The position numbers and the translations under genes are program-made. DNA of 64,000 nt from Acidovorax sp. FHTAMBA (GTDB taxonomy: Bacteria; Pseudomonadota; Gammaproteobacteria; Burkholderiales; Burkholderiaceae_C), in the NCBI RefSeq assembly GCF_038958875.1, contig NZ_CP152407.1:69501-133500 (forward strand), written 5' to 3'. Below the pieces are notes generated by a model. It saw only the letters and a list, made by a program, of their open reading frames with translations, was not told the DNA's origin and made no database searches. Of this stretch, positions 9,501 through 17,202 are shown one piece after another (position 1 is the first letter of the stretch; every line of letters starts with the position of its first letter).

Positions 9501-10714
9501 TTCCAGCTGGCCTGGATTTCGTCCACGAGACCGTGCGGCGCATAGGCGCGCAAGGCATCATGGGCCGGGGCGCCCAGCGGCAACCGGCTAGCGACCTGGG
9601 CCAGCGCCGCGAGATCCAGTCGATCGGCGCGCAGCTCGCCCTGCTCCGGCACCTTGCCCCGGGGGGCGGTGTGCACCAGCCGAAGGTTGCCACCCGGCCA
9701 GACCAGGCCGTCATCGGTCTCGAACTGCAGGCCCTGGGTCAGAAACTCGAAGCCACCATTCAAGCGGCGCCCGCCCAGACGCCCTTCCACCGAGGGCAAT
9801 ACCAGCGCCTGCAAATCCGGCCCCAGCCTGGCATTGACATTCGCGAGCGCCAGGTCGGCAGTGCCGCCCACAATCTGCCCGCGCTGCACATCCGCCCAGG
9901 CGCGCAAGGCGCCACGGCCCGCGGCGATCTCCACCCCAACGTCCGCGTGGTGGCGCAGCCGCGAAACGTCTACCCGGGAAAAGTGGGCGAACACCTGCCC
10001 GGTCCAGTGCTTCCAGTTGCCGTCACGCGCGCGCAGCAAGGGCGCACGGAACAGCCCCACCACCGTGAAGCGATCCCCCCAGGCCTCGGGCGGCGTGGCG
10101 TCCAGGCGCAGGTGGTGGTCCCAGTTCCCGTTGCGCAGCAGCACATCCACCTTCTGCAAGGCCAGCTCCGGGGCGCCGCGCTGCTCGTCGGTCCACCGCA
10201 CCGTGCCCCCACGAATGAACACCTCATCCTGGGAGAAAAGCCAGTCCGCTGCGGCGCTGTCTTCGCCGGGCTGCGGCGAGAATTCAAGGCCCGCCACCTG
10301 GATCCGCCCGTCCACGGTGCGGCGCACATCCAGGTCAGGCTCTTCGATATAGAGCTGCTCGAAACCGCCCTTGAGCAGCGACCGTGGTGACAGCGCCACC
10401 ACCACCCGGGGCAGGCGCAGCGCAGAACGCCCGGCAGTGTCTAGCAGGGCGACATCCGACAGCTCGATGGAAGGTATCAGGCCTTCGGTGCGGGCAGCGA
10501 TCGCTCCGATCTGGACCGGAACCCCCAGCACGCGTGCGGCATGTGCCTCCAGCTGCGGGCGAAAATCACCGATTCGCGGCACAATCCAGCCATGAAGTGC
10601 CCCCCACGCGATGGTCAGCAGCAGCCAGAAGGCCAGCAGCAAACCCAGAGACCACCGCGCGAGACCTGCCACAGTTTTCAGCAGGCGGGTGGGATGGGTG
10701 GTGGGATCGATCAT
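6545..10714 (-). CDS. yhdP: YhdP family AsmA-like lipid-transport protein
   Basis: A very large envelope protein (1389 residues). One N-terminal membrane helix (residues about 15-38, LGLLLAFWLLLTIAWGAL) is followed by a long periplasmic beta-rich repeat body with the AsmA/DUF3971 architecture. Family members bridge the inner and outer membranes and move phospholipids outward (E. coli YhdP, with TamB and YdbH). The conserved C-terminal region (AMTASLVATAINPVIGLGSFL) is typical of the family. A Pro/Arg/Ala-rich tail of about 35 residues follows and looks disordered. The ATG at 10714 was chosen over an upstream in-frame codon at 10990, because the latter overlaps glnE. It is divergent from glnE with about 98 bp between them. 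Confidence 0.92.
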   Translation of the reverse strand: MIDPTTHPTRLLKTVAGLARWSLGLLLAFWLLLTIAWGALHGWIVPRIGDFRPQLEAHAARVLGVPVQIGAIAARTEGLIPSIELSDVALLDTAGRSALRLPRVVVALSPRSLLKGGFEQLYIEEPDLDVRRTVDGRIQVAGLEFSPQPGEDSAAADWLFSQDEVFIRGGTVRWTDEQRGAPELALQKVDVLLRNGNWDHHLRLDATPPEAWGDRFTVVGLFRAPLLRARDGNWKHWTGQVFAHFSRVDVSRLRHHADVGVEIAAGRGALRAWADVQRGQIVGGTADLALANVNARLGPDLQALVLPSVEGRLGGRRLNGGFEFLTQGLQFETDDGLVWPGGNLRLVHTAPRGKVPEQGELRADRLDLAALAQVASRLPLGAPAHDALRAYAPHGLVDEIQASWKGPLEKLQQYQVRGRIRGLALGRGSAGGVPAQLGLRGASVDIDMTQAGGKAALTIASGALLLPGVFEDPVLPLDRLSADMRWQIDGDRVAVQANDVQFANADAQGEARATWHTSDPGKVAHGARYPGVLDLTGVLTRADGTRVHRYLPLSIPAESRHYVRDAVVAGSASNVQFRVKGDLHDLPFNDPKQGEFRIAARVKDVIYAYVPPQLQPANTLPWPALTELTGELVFERSSMQVRGASGSFAGRPGLRLSRVEAKIPDLAHTVVSVSADARGPLAELLALMTSSPLGGMTGNALDRATGTGNADFQLRLALPISDIDKSKVQGSVTLAGNELRITPDTPTLSRARGVVQFTESGFSLQAVQAQALGGPVRLEGGMRALPANAPATESAVQLRAQGTATAEGLQQATQLGMLSQLARRAAGSTPYAMTLAFRRGVPELQVTTSLQGLALSLPAPLGKTADTSLPLRFESQVVRESLVGLTQSGNGAQTTPLHDQITLDLGVVGSATYVRDVSGPQARVLRGAIGIGLAAGESAPLPAQGVAANISQGKIDVDAWEDVLAQATAAEPAARPSAPAPAAGPPGVAQDYLPSTMAVRARELTLQGRTLHNIVAGALREGTTWRANLDATELNGYLEYRQPGSFDHPNGLLFARLSRVNMPQSDVSQVEALLDEQPGALPALDIIVDDFELRGRRLGRVEMEASNRGGDGAQREWRLSKFNILAPEASLTASGNWALLNTAAPGPRPAQRRTVLSFRLDIRDSGDLLARMGMANVVRRGKGRLEGQVAWIGAPFSPDYRTMTGQINVNVESGQFLKADPGLAKLLGVLSLQSLPRRLTLDFRDVFSEGFAFDFVRGDVRIEQGVATTNNLQMKGVNAAVLMEGSANIDHETQDLRVVVVPEINAMTASLVATAINPVIGLGSFLAQVFLRGPLIEAATQEFRIDGTWTDPRVVRVPRRGRDAPPATEAPVRTDPALPPSPGGTGEPP

Positions 10715-10812
10715 GGTGGGATTGAATGTGGCAGGAATTATGACCCGCAGGATTAGCGCGGGTTCACTACAAACCGGTGTTCTTATGTACGCAGCACCAC
10801 GCTGCGGCCGCC

Positions 10813-13560
10813 ATGTCCGCGCCGCATCCTGAATCCTCCTGCAATCCCTCCGCGACCTTTGTTCACGGGGCGGCGCACTCGCGTTTCTATCAGCGCCTGC
10901 ACCGCCGCTACGAGGCCGACCTGGCATTGCTCCCCCCCGGTGTTCCCCGGTGGCCCAGCATGGAGCAGGCCTACGAAGCGCTGCGTGCACGCGGTTGCGA
11001 CACGGGCACCGCGCTGCGGGTGCTGCGCCAGCTGGTCATGGAGCGGCTGATCCGGATGGACTGCGAGGCGCAGGCCCCGCTGGCAGACATCACCAGCGCA
11101 GTGACCGAACTAGCCGAGCTGGCACTGGACCGCGCCTGCCAGCACGCCCGCCAGGAGCTGAACGAGCGCCACGGTGCGCCGCAAGGACCGGAAGGCCAGC
11201 CCGTGCAGCTGTGGATCATCGGCATGGGCAAGCTGGGGGCGCGCGAACTCAACGTCTCCAGCGACATCGACCTCATCTACGTGTACGAACACGATGGTGA
11301 AACCGCTGGCACGGCCGACGGCCGGGGGCGCATCTCCAACCACGAGTATTTCGCGCGCGCGGTCAAGTCCATCTACAGCATGGTCGGAGACACCACCGAA
11401 CATGGCTTCGTGTTCCGCGTCGATCTGGCGCTGCGCCCCAATGGCAATTCCGGCCCTCCTTCGGTATCGCTGGCAGCGCTGGAGGAGTACCTGCAGCTGC
11501 ACGGCCGCGAGTGGGAGCGTTTTGCCTGGCTCAAGAGCCGGGTGGTGGCACCGCGCAGCTGCATTGGCAGTCCGGAAGTGCAGGCCCTGCGCAGCGTGGT
11601 GCTGCCTTTTGTGTTCCGCCGCTACCTGGACTACAGCGTGTTCGATGCGCTGCGGGTGCTGCACCGCCAGATCCGGGACCACGCGGCCAAGCGCAGCGCA
11701 GGCCACCCCGAGCGTGCCAACGACGTCAAGCTCTCGCGTGGCGGCATCCGCGAGATCGAGTTCACCGTGCAACTGCTGCAGGTGGTGCGGGGCGGCCAGT
11801 TCCCCGAGTTGCGCCGCCGGCCCACGCTCGATGCGCTCACCCGCCTGGCCCAGGCGGGCCTGATGCCGCAGGAGACGGCCGACGCGCTCGCGCGGGCCTA
11901 CGTCTTCTTGCGCCGCGTGGAGCACCGCATCCAGTACCTGGACGACCAGCAGACCCATGTGCTGCCCACGCGCGACGACGATCTTGCATGGATCGCGCAC
12001 ACCCTGGGGTATCCCGATTGCTGCGCTTTCCTGCACGAGCTGGATGCGCACCGCGAGCTTGTGGCGCAGGAATTTGACACGCTGCTGGGCGGAGCCGGCA
12101 AGAAGCAGTGCAATGGTGGCGGCTGCGGCGGCCCCCGCGCTGCGGCAGCAGCCCCCCCCGAATTCGAAACGCTGCTGGAACAGTTGCCGCCCGGGTTCCG
12201 CGAACGCGTGGCCGAATGGCGCAACCACCCGCGCGTGGCAGGGCTGCGCGACGAAGCCCGCGCCCGTCTGTTCAGGCTGGTGCAACGCACCGCACTGTGG
12301 CTCAAGGAAGGCCGCGTGACCCAGGAGGCCGCCCTGCGCCTGGCCAACTGGCTCGAGCCCCTGCTGCGCCGCGAGAGCTATCTGGCCCTGCTGCTGGAGC
12401 GCCCCTCTGTGCACGAGCAATTGCTGCACCTGCTGGGCGCGGCCAAGTGGCCCGCCCGCTACCTGCTGCAACACCCTGGCGTCATTGATGAACTGGTGGG
12501 GGATTCGCTGCTGACCGAGCGGTTCGTGGTGGCCGACTTCGAGCGCGAACTGGCCGTGCGGCTTGCTTCGCTGCAGTCTACCGGCGAAGACGATGACGAA
12601 ACCCTGCTCAACCTGCTGCGGCGCGCCCAGCATGCGGAAACCTTCCGCACCCTCGCGCGCGACGTGGAGCGGCGCATCACCGTCGAGCAGGTGGCGGACG
12701 ATCTTTCTGCGCTGGCCGACAGTGTGCTGCGCATCACGGCCCAGTGGTGCTGGAGCCGGCTCAAGACGCGCCACCGCGAGAGCCCACAGTTCGCCATCAT
12801 TGGTTACGGCAAGCTGGGCGGCAAGGAGTTGGGCTACGGCAGCGACCTGGACATCGTCTTCGTGTTCGATGACGACGATGAGCGCGCCCCCGAGGTCTAC
12901 GCTGCCTTTGTGCGCAAGCTCATCAACTGGCTCACCGTGAAGACGGGCGAAGGCGACCTGTACGAGATCGACACCGCCCTGCGGCCCAACGGCAACTCGG
13001 GCCTGCTGGTGACGAGCTTCGAGGCCTATGCGAACTACCAGCAACGGCGCGGCAGCAACACCGCGTGGACCTGGGAGCACCAGGCCATGACGCGCGCGCG
13101 TTTCGTGATGGGCAGCGAGGCCCTGCAGGCGCGCTTCGACGCGGTGCGCGAGGCCGTCATCACCTCGGAGCGCGACCCTGCGGCCCTGCGTGAAGAAATC
13201 GTTCTGATGCGCGAGCGCGTGCGCGCTGCCCATCCGGCGCGCGACGGAAAATTTGACGTCAAGCACAGCCCGGGCGGCATGGTGGATGCCGAATTTGCCG
13301 TGCAGTACCTGGTGCTTTCGCAATCGGCACAGCACCCCGAACTGCGCGGCAACGTGGGCAATATTGCGCTGCTGCAGCGCGCCGAGCAGGTGGGGCTGCT
13401 GCCCGCTGGCGTGGGTGTGGCGGCAGCGGATGCCTACCGCGAACTCCGGCGCGTGCAGCACGTGGCGCGCCTGGACGAAGCGCCCACCCAGGTCACCCCG
13501 CCCGCGCTGCAGGCGCAGCGGGATGCGGTGCTGGCGCTCTGGAAATCAGTCTTCGGGTGA
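10813..13560 (+). CDS. glnE: Bifunctional glutamine synthetase adenylyltransferase/adenylyl-removing enzyme
   Basis: GlnE adds and removes AMP on glutamine synthetase in response to PII and glutamine, controlling nitrogen assimilation in the cytosol. The 915-residue protein shows the two nucleotidyltransferase cores expected: SSDIDLIYVYE in the N-terminal adenylyl-removing half and GSDLDIVFVFDDD in the C-terminal adenylylating half. The paired RPNGNSG motifs are present in both. A Gly/Ala-rich linker (GGGCGGPRAAAAAPP) sits between the halves and looks lineage-specific. ATG at 10813 is preferred over an in-frame GTG at 10777, but neither has a strong ribosome site. The protein is slightly shorter than E. 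coli GlnE. Confidence 0.95.
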   Translation: MSAPHPESSCNPSATFVHGAAHSRFYQRLHRRYEADLALLPPGVPRWPSMEQAYEALRARGCDTGTALRVLRQLVMERLIRMDCEAQAPLADITSAVTELAELALDRACQHARQELNERHGAPQGPEGQPVQLWIIGMGKLGARELNVSSDIDLIYVYEHDGETAGTADGRGRISNHEYFARAVKSIYSMVGDTTEHGFVFRVDLALRPNGNSGPPSVSLAALEEYLQLHGREWERFAWLKSRVVAPRSCIGSPEVQALRSVVLPFVFRRYLDYSVFDALRVLHRQIRDHAAKRSAGHPERANDVKLSRGGIREIEFTVQLLQVVRGGQFPELRRRPTLDALTRLAQAGLMPQETADALARAYVFLRRVEHRIQYLDDQQTHVLPTRDDDLAWIAHTLGYPDCCAFLHELDAHRELVAQEFDTLLGGAGKKQCNGGGCGGPRAAAAAPPEFETLLEQLPPGFRERVAEWRNHPRVAGLRDEARARLFRLVQRTALWLKEGRVTQEAALRLANWLEPLLRRESYLALLLERPSVHEQLLHLLGAAKWPARYLLQHPGVIDELVGDSLLTERFVVADFERELAVRLASLQSTGEDDDETLLNLLRRAQHAETFRTLARDVERRITVEQVADDLSALADSVLRITAQWCWSRLKTRHRESPQFAIIGYGKLGGKELGYGSDLDIVFVFDDDDERAPEVYAAFVRKLINWLTVKTGEGDLYEIDTALRPNGNSGLLVTSFEAYANYQQRRGSNTAWTWEHQAMTRARFVMGSEALQARFDAVREAVITSERDPAALREEIVLMRERVRAAHPARDGKFDVKHSPGGMVDAEFAVQYLVLSQSAQHPELRGNVGNIALLQRAEQVGLLPAGVGVAAADAYRELRRVQHVARLDEAPTQVTPPALQAQRDAVLALWKSVFG

Positions 13561-13631
13561 GCGACCCGCCACCAAGGGCGTGACGTTTCGTTGCACCTTT
13601 TTCAAGCGAATCGGAGGGCACAGGGGCAGTC

Positions 13632-13653
13632 AATTCAAACAGTTGTTTGAATT
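13632..13653. promoter_or_regulatory. Perfect palindromic operator upstream of the tetR-RND operon
   Basis: Arms AATTCAAACA and TGTTTGAATT are exact reverse complements around a GT spacer. The palindrome lies 20 bp before the tetR start, where TetR-family repressors normally bind their own promoter. It is most simply the autoregulatory operator that controls the whole tetR-efflux operon. Confidence 0.75.
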
Positions 13654-13673
13654 CTGGTGTGTAATCCGGTGCC

Positions 13674-14414
13674 ATGAGTTCTGGCACCCCCCTGATTCCT
13701 GCAGCCCTGCGCACCGCCCGCAGTGATGGTGAAGACACGCGGATTCGGCTGCTCCACGCGGCGCTGCAGCTGTTTGCCGAGCGGGGCTTTGCACAGACCT
13801 CGGTGCGTGCCATCGCCCAGGCGGCCGGCACCAACGTGGCGGCGATCGCCTACCACTTTGGCGACAAGGCCCGGCTCTACACCGCCACGTTCTACGAGCC
13901 TTTTGGCAGCGGCAGCGACCTCATTCCGGTGTTTGCCGATCCTGCGCTCACCTTGCAACAGGCGCTGACGGCCTACTTCAGCGGCTTTCTGGAACCGCTC
14001 AAGCACGATGATCTTGTGACGCAGTCACTGCGACTGCATGTGCGAGAACTGCTGGAGCCAACCCATGTGTGGCCTGAACTCATAGAGCGCGAATGCCGCG
14101 CCCCCCACCTGGCCATGCTCCAGGTGCTGGGCCGTCACATGGGCGTTACGCAAGTGGATGACGATATGCACCGGCTGGCCTTCAGCCTGGCGGGTTTGAT
14201 CATGCAGCTCTGGACGCAGCGCGATCCCCTGCAGGCCATTGCACCCCGGCTTGCTGGCCCGGAGGCGGTGGACGGCTGGGTGGAACGCCTGACAGGTTAT
14301 GGCCTGAGCATGGTGCAGGGCGAAATGGCGCGGCGACGTGCGCCCCGGCACCCTGCGCACCGCACGACGCAACACAACCCAACGACTCCCCGCGAGAAGG
14401 CCCCGAAACCATGA
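13674..14414 (+). CDS. TetR/CecR-family transcriptional repressor of the adjacent efflux operon
   Basis: A 246-residue regulator. The N-terminal TetR helix-turn-helix (residues about 22-70: RIRLLHAALQLFAERGF...AIAYHFGDKARLY) is followed by an all-helical ligand domain resembling the DUF1956/CecR group. The tail is basic and Pro/Thr-rich. It is the first gene of a run tetR > outer-membrane factor > adaptor > RND pump, and it overlaps the next gene by four bases (ATGA), so it probably represses its own efflux operon. A perfect 10-bp-arm palindrome sits just upstream. The inducing compound cannot be read from the sequence. Confidence 0.92.
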   Translation: MSSGTPLIPAALRTARSDGEDTRIRLLHAALQLFAERGFAQTSVRAIAQAAGTNVAAIAYHFGDKARLYTATFYEPFGSGSDLIPVFADPALTLQQALTAYFSGFLEPLKHDDLVTQSLRLHVRELLEPTHVWPELIERECRAPHLAMLQVLGRHMGVTQVDDDMHRLAFSLAGLIMQLWTQRDPLQAIAPRLAGPEAVDGWVERLTGYGLSMVQGEMARRRAPRHPAHRTTQHNPTTPREKAPKP

Positions 14415-15793
14415 CCTTGAGCACCCCACGACTCCTCTGGGCCTGCCTGCCGCTGACGCTGGGCGCGTGCGCCATCACACCGCCCCCGGCGCAGGTGCCG
14501 GCACCACCGCCGCTGGCGTGGCAAGCGCCCTTGCCGCACCAGGGCTCAATGGGCGATCTGACGCGGTGGTGGACGCAACTGGGCGACCCGCTGCTGGTGG
14601 AGCTGATCGACGCGGCCCAGGCCGTGAGCCCCGGGGTAGCGCAGGCCCAATCCCGCATTGCGCAGGCCCGCGCCACGCAGGTGGCGAGCCGCGCCGCGCT
14701 GCTGCCGTCGCTGGATGCGCAGGCCAGCGCCAGCCGGGGTTTCAATGAGCAGCTCGCGGGCAACGCCACCACGGCGCAGGCCGGGCTGCAGGCGAGCTGG
14801 GAGATCGACCTTTTTGGTGCGAACCGCGCTACCAAGACCGCTGCCGATGAGCGGCTGGCAGGCGCACAGGCGCTGTGGCACGAAGCGCGCGTGAGCGTGG
14901 CCGCCGAGGTGGCGCAGCAGACGAGCAGCCTGCGCACCTGCCTTGCGCAGTTGCGCGTGGCCGAGCGCGACGCGCAATCGCGCGGCGAAACCGCGCGGCT
15001 GTCGGACCTGAGCGAACGCGCCGGGTTCACGGCACCTGCCACCGCGGCCCTGGCGCGTGCCAGCGCCGCCGAAGCACAGGCCCGCGCTTCGCAGCAGCGC
15101 ATGCAGTGCGAAGTGGAGATCAAGACCCTGGTGGCGCTCACCGGCTGGGACGAAACCGCGCTGCGTGCGCGCCTGTCCACCCCGGCATCCGCCGCGCCGC
15201 AAGCCCTGTTCGCCATTGCGACCTTGCCGGCCCAGGTGCTCGCCCAGCGCCCCGACGTGTACAACGCCGAGCGCGAAGTCGCCGCTGCCAGTGCCGAGGT
15301 GGGCAGCGCGCAAGCGCAGCGCTACCCGCGCTTGGGCCTGAGCGGCTCCGTGGGGGCCGCCTGGGTGCGCAGCGCGGGCGTGACGACCGACCTCACCACC
15401 TGGAACATTGGCCCGCTGGCGCTCAGCGTGCCGCTGTTTGACGGCGGCCGCCGCGGTGCGCAGGTGGAGGCAGCGCAGGCGCGCTACGACGAAGCCGCCG
15501 CGCTCTACCGTGCCAAGGTGCGCCAGGCCGTGAGCGAGGTGGAGCAGGCGCTGGTGCGGCTGCAGGGCACGGCCGAGCGCAGCGCCAGTGCACAGGCAGC
15601 TGCCGCCGGCTACCGCGCGTCGTTTGATGCCACCGAGGCACGCTGGCGCGCCGGGCTGGCGAGCCTGGTCGAGCTGGAGGATGCGCGCCGCACGGCCCTG
15701 GCCGCCGACAACGCGGTGATTGCGCTGCAGCACGAACGCCAGGCCGCCTGGATTGCTTTGTACCGCGCCGCCGGTGGCGGATGGGAGCTATGA
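14411..15793 (+). CDS. RND efflux outer-membrane factor (NodT/OprM family lipoprotein)
   Basis: The outer-membrane channel of a tripartite exporter, 460 residues. The signal peptide has lipobox LGAC with Cys20. Two OEP repeats follow, with long Ala/Gln/Glu-rich coiled helices (periplasmic tunnel) and beta segments such as LQASWEIDLFGANR and GPLALSVPLFDGGRR, which are hallmarks of the NodT subfamily. It is translationally coupled to tetR. A 190-bp spacer full of hairpins separates it from the adaptor gene, which is unusual within an operon. Confidence 0.94.
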   Translation: MTLSTPRLLWACLPLTLGACAITPPPAQVPAPPPLAWQAPLPHQGSMGDLTRWWTQLGDPLLVELIDAAQAVSPGVAQAQSRIAQARATQVASRAALLPSLDAQASASRGFNEQLAGNATTAQAGLQASWEIDLFGANRATKTAADERLAGAQALWHEARVSVAAEVAQQTSSLRTCLAQLRVAERDAQSRGETARLSDLSERAGFTAPATAALARASAAEAQARASQQRMQCEVEIKTLVALTGWDETALRARLSTPASAAPQALFAIATLPAQVLAQRPDVYNAEREVAAASAEVGSAQAQRYPRLGLSGSVGAAWVRSAGVTTDLTTWNIGPLALSVPLFDGGRRGAQVEAAQARYDEAAALYRAKVRQAVSEVEQALVRLQGTAERSASAQAAAAGYRASFDATEARWRAGLASLVELEDARRTALAADNAVIALQHERQAAWIALYRAAGGGWEL

Positions 15794-15984
15794 GCCCCCC
15801 CCCTGAGGCCCTGCGGGCCTTCCCCCCGCTCTCGCTGCGCTGCGCTACGCGGGCAGGAGGACGCAGCCCTCGCTGCGGGGCGGCCCTTGCTTGGCTGCCC
15901 TCGTCTGCGCATCGCCAGTTTCGAGCGCAGTGGACCACGCCCAACACCATGCACAGCTGATAAGAATTCTTCAGGACGAAGCCC
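15794..15984. repeat. GC-rich hairpin spacer inside the RND operon
   Basis: No gene is visible in this spacer. It contains AGGCCC-TGC-GGGCCT (15806-15820) and CGCAGC-CCTC-GCTGCG (15862-15877), both perfect short hairpins, flanked by C-runs and alternating CGCTGCG sequence. From memory it resembles GC-rich intergenic elements of Comamonadaceae. Only one copy is present here, so repetition cannot be shown. It could attenuate or process the transcript between the channel and pump genes. Confidence 0.45.
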
Positions 15985-17190
15985 ATGCAACACTCCTCTT
16001 TCCCCTTCAAGTTTTCCCCCACCGCCTTCGCCTTGATCGCCGCGTGTGTGCTGGCCATGGGCGGTGCCCTGGTTTTCTCGGGCACATCGCGTGCGGCCGA
16101 TGAACCCAAGGCGGGCCAGGCGCGCCCTGCCATGACCGTGACCACCGCCCAGCCCCAGCGCACCGCCGTGCCCCTGCGTCTGGCCGCCAACGGCAATGTG
16201 GCTGCCTGGCAGGAGGCCAGCATTGGCGCAGAGAGCAATGGCCTGCGCCTGACCGATGTGCGCGTGAATGTGGGTGACGTGGTCAAGGCCGGTCAGGTGC
16301 TCGCCACGTTCTCGGCCGATACCGTGCAGGCAGATGTCGCCCAGGTGCGCGCCAGCCTGCTTGAAGCGCAGGCCAATGCCGCCGAGGCCGCCGCCAATGC
16401 CGATCGGGCCCGTTCGTTGCAAGCCACGGGCGCGCTCAGCCAGCAGCAGATCCAGCAGTTCACCACCGCCGAGCAAACCGCCAAAGCACGCGTGCAGGCG
16501 GCACAGGCCACGCTCAATGCGCAGCAACTGCGGCTCAAACACACCCAGGTGCTTGCGCCCGACAGTGGCGTGATCTCGGCCCGCACGGCCACCGTGGGCG
16601 CGGTGGTGGGCGCAGGCACCGAGCTGTTTCGCATGGTGCGCAAAGGGCGCCTCGAATGGCGCGCCGAAGTCACGTCTACCGAGCTGCGCCGCATTGCGCC
16701 GGGCGCCAAGGTCAGCGTGACAGCGGCCAGTGGTGCGGTGGCAGAAGGCACGGTGCGCATGATTGCGCCGACGGTGGACCCGCAGACGCGCAATGCGCTG
16801 GTGTACGTGGATCTACCCCTGAACGCGGACTTCCGTGCGGGCATGTTTGCGCGCGGTGAGTTCGCACTGGGCGCCAGCGAGGCGCTGACCGTGCCGCAAG
16901 AAGCGCTGGTGGTGCGCGATGGCTTCGCCTACGTGTTTGTGGTGGGCGGCGACCAACGGGTACAGATGCGCAAGGTGCAGACTGGCCGGCGCGTGGCCGA
17001 CCGGGTCGAAGTGCTTTCAGGCCTGGAAGCAAATGCGGCGGTGGCTGTGCGCGGCGCAGGCTTTCTGAACGACGGCGATCTGGTGCGCGTGGTGAGCACG
17101 CCACCCGCCAGCGGCACGTCGCAGGGACCGGATTTCGAGCAAAAAATGGCCCTGGCGCTTACCAGTAAAGCGCCAACAGCTATTAATTAA
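15985..17190 (+). CDS. RND efflux periplasmic adaptor (membrane fusion protein)
   Basis: A 401-residue HlyD/AcrA-type adaptor that links the inner-membrane pump to the outer-membrane channel. An N-terminal membrane/signal segment (AFALIAACVLAMGGALVFS) is followed by the split lipoyl domain (GLRLTDVRVNVGDVVKAGQ...LAPDSGVISARTATVG), an Ala/Gln-rich alpha-hairpin (about residues 115-180), a beta-barrel and a membrane-proximal domain. The last ~16 codons and the stop are contributed by a copy of the dispersed repeat, so the natural C-terminus may have been shorter. The stop codon overlaps the ribosome site of the pump gene. Confidence 0.94.
   Translation: MQHSSFPFKFSPTAFALIAACVLAMGGALVFSGTSRAADEPKAGQARPAMTVTTAQPQRTAVPLRLAANGNVAAWQEASIGAESNGLRLTDVRVNVGDVVKAGQVLATFSADTVQADVAQVRASLLEAQANAAEAAANADRARSLQATGALSQQQIQQFTTAEQTAKARVQAAQATLNAQQLRLKHTQVLAPDSGVISARTATVGAVVGAGTELFRMVRKGRLEWRAEVTSTELRRIAPGAKVSVTAASGAVAEGTVRMIAPTVDPQTRNALVYVDLPLNADFRAGMFARGEFALGASEALTVPQEALVVRDGFAYVFVVGGDQRVQMRKVQTGRRVADRVEVLSGLEANAAVAVRGAGFLNDGDLVRVVSTPPASGTSQGPDFEQKMALALTSKAPTAIN
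17141..17186 (-). repeat. Dispersed hairpin repeat, copy 2 (minus orientation, inside a CDS)
   Basis: Read on the minus strand the order is TAGCTGTT, GGCGCTTT, ACTGG, TAAGCGCC, GGGCCATTTTTT. It overlaps the final 16 codons of the adaptor gene and supplies residues KMALALTSKAPTAIN. The reading frame matches the one used by copy 6 in the M48 protease gene. Confidence 0.85.
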
Positions 17191-17202
17191 GGAGCATTCA
17201 CC

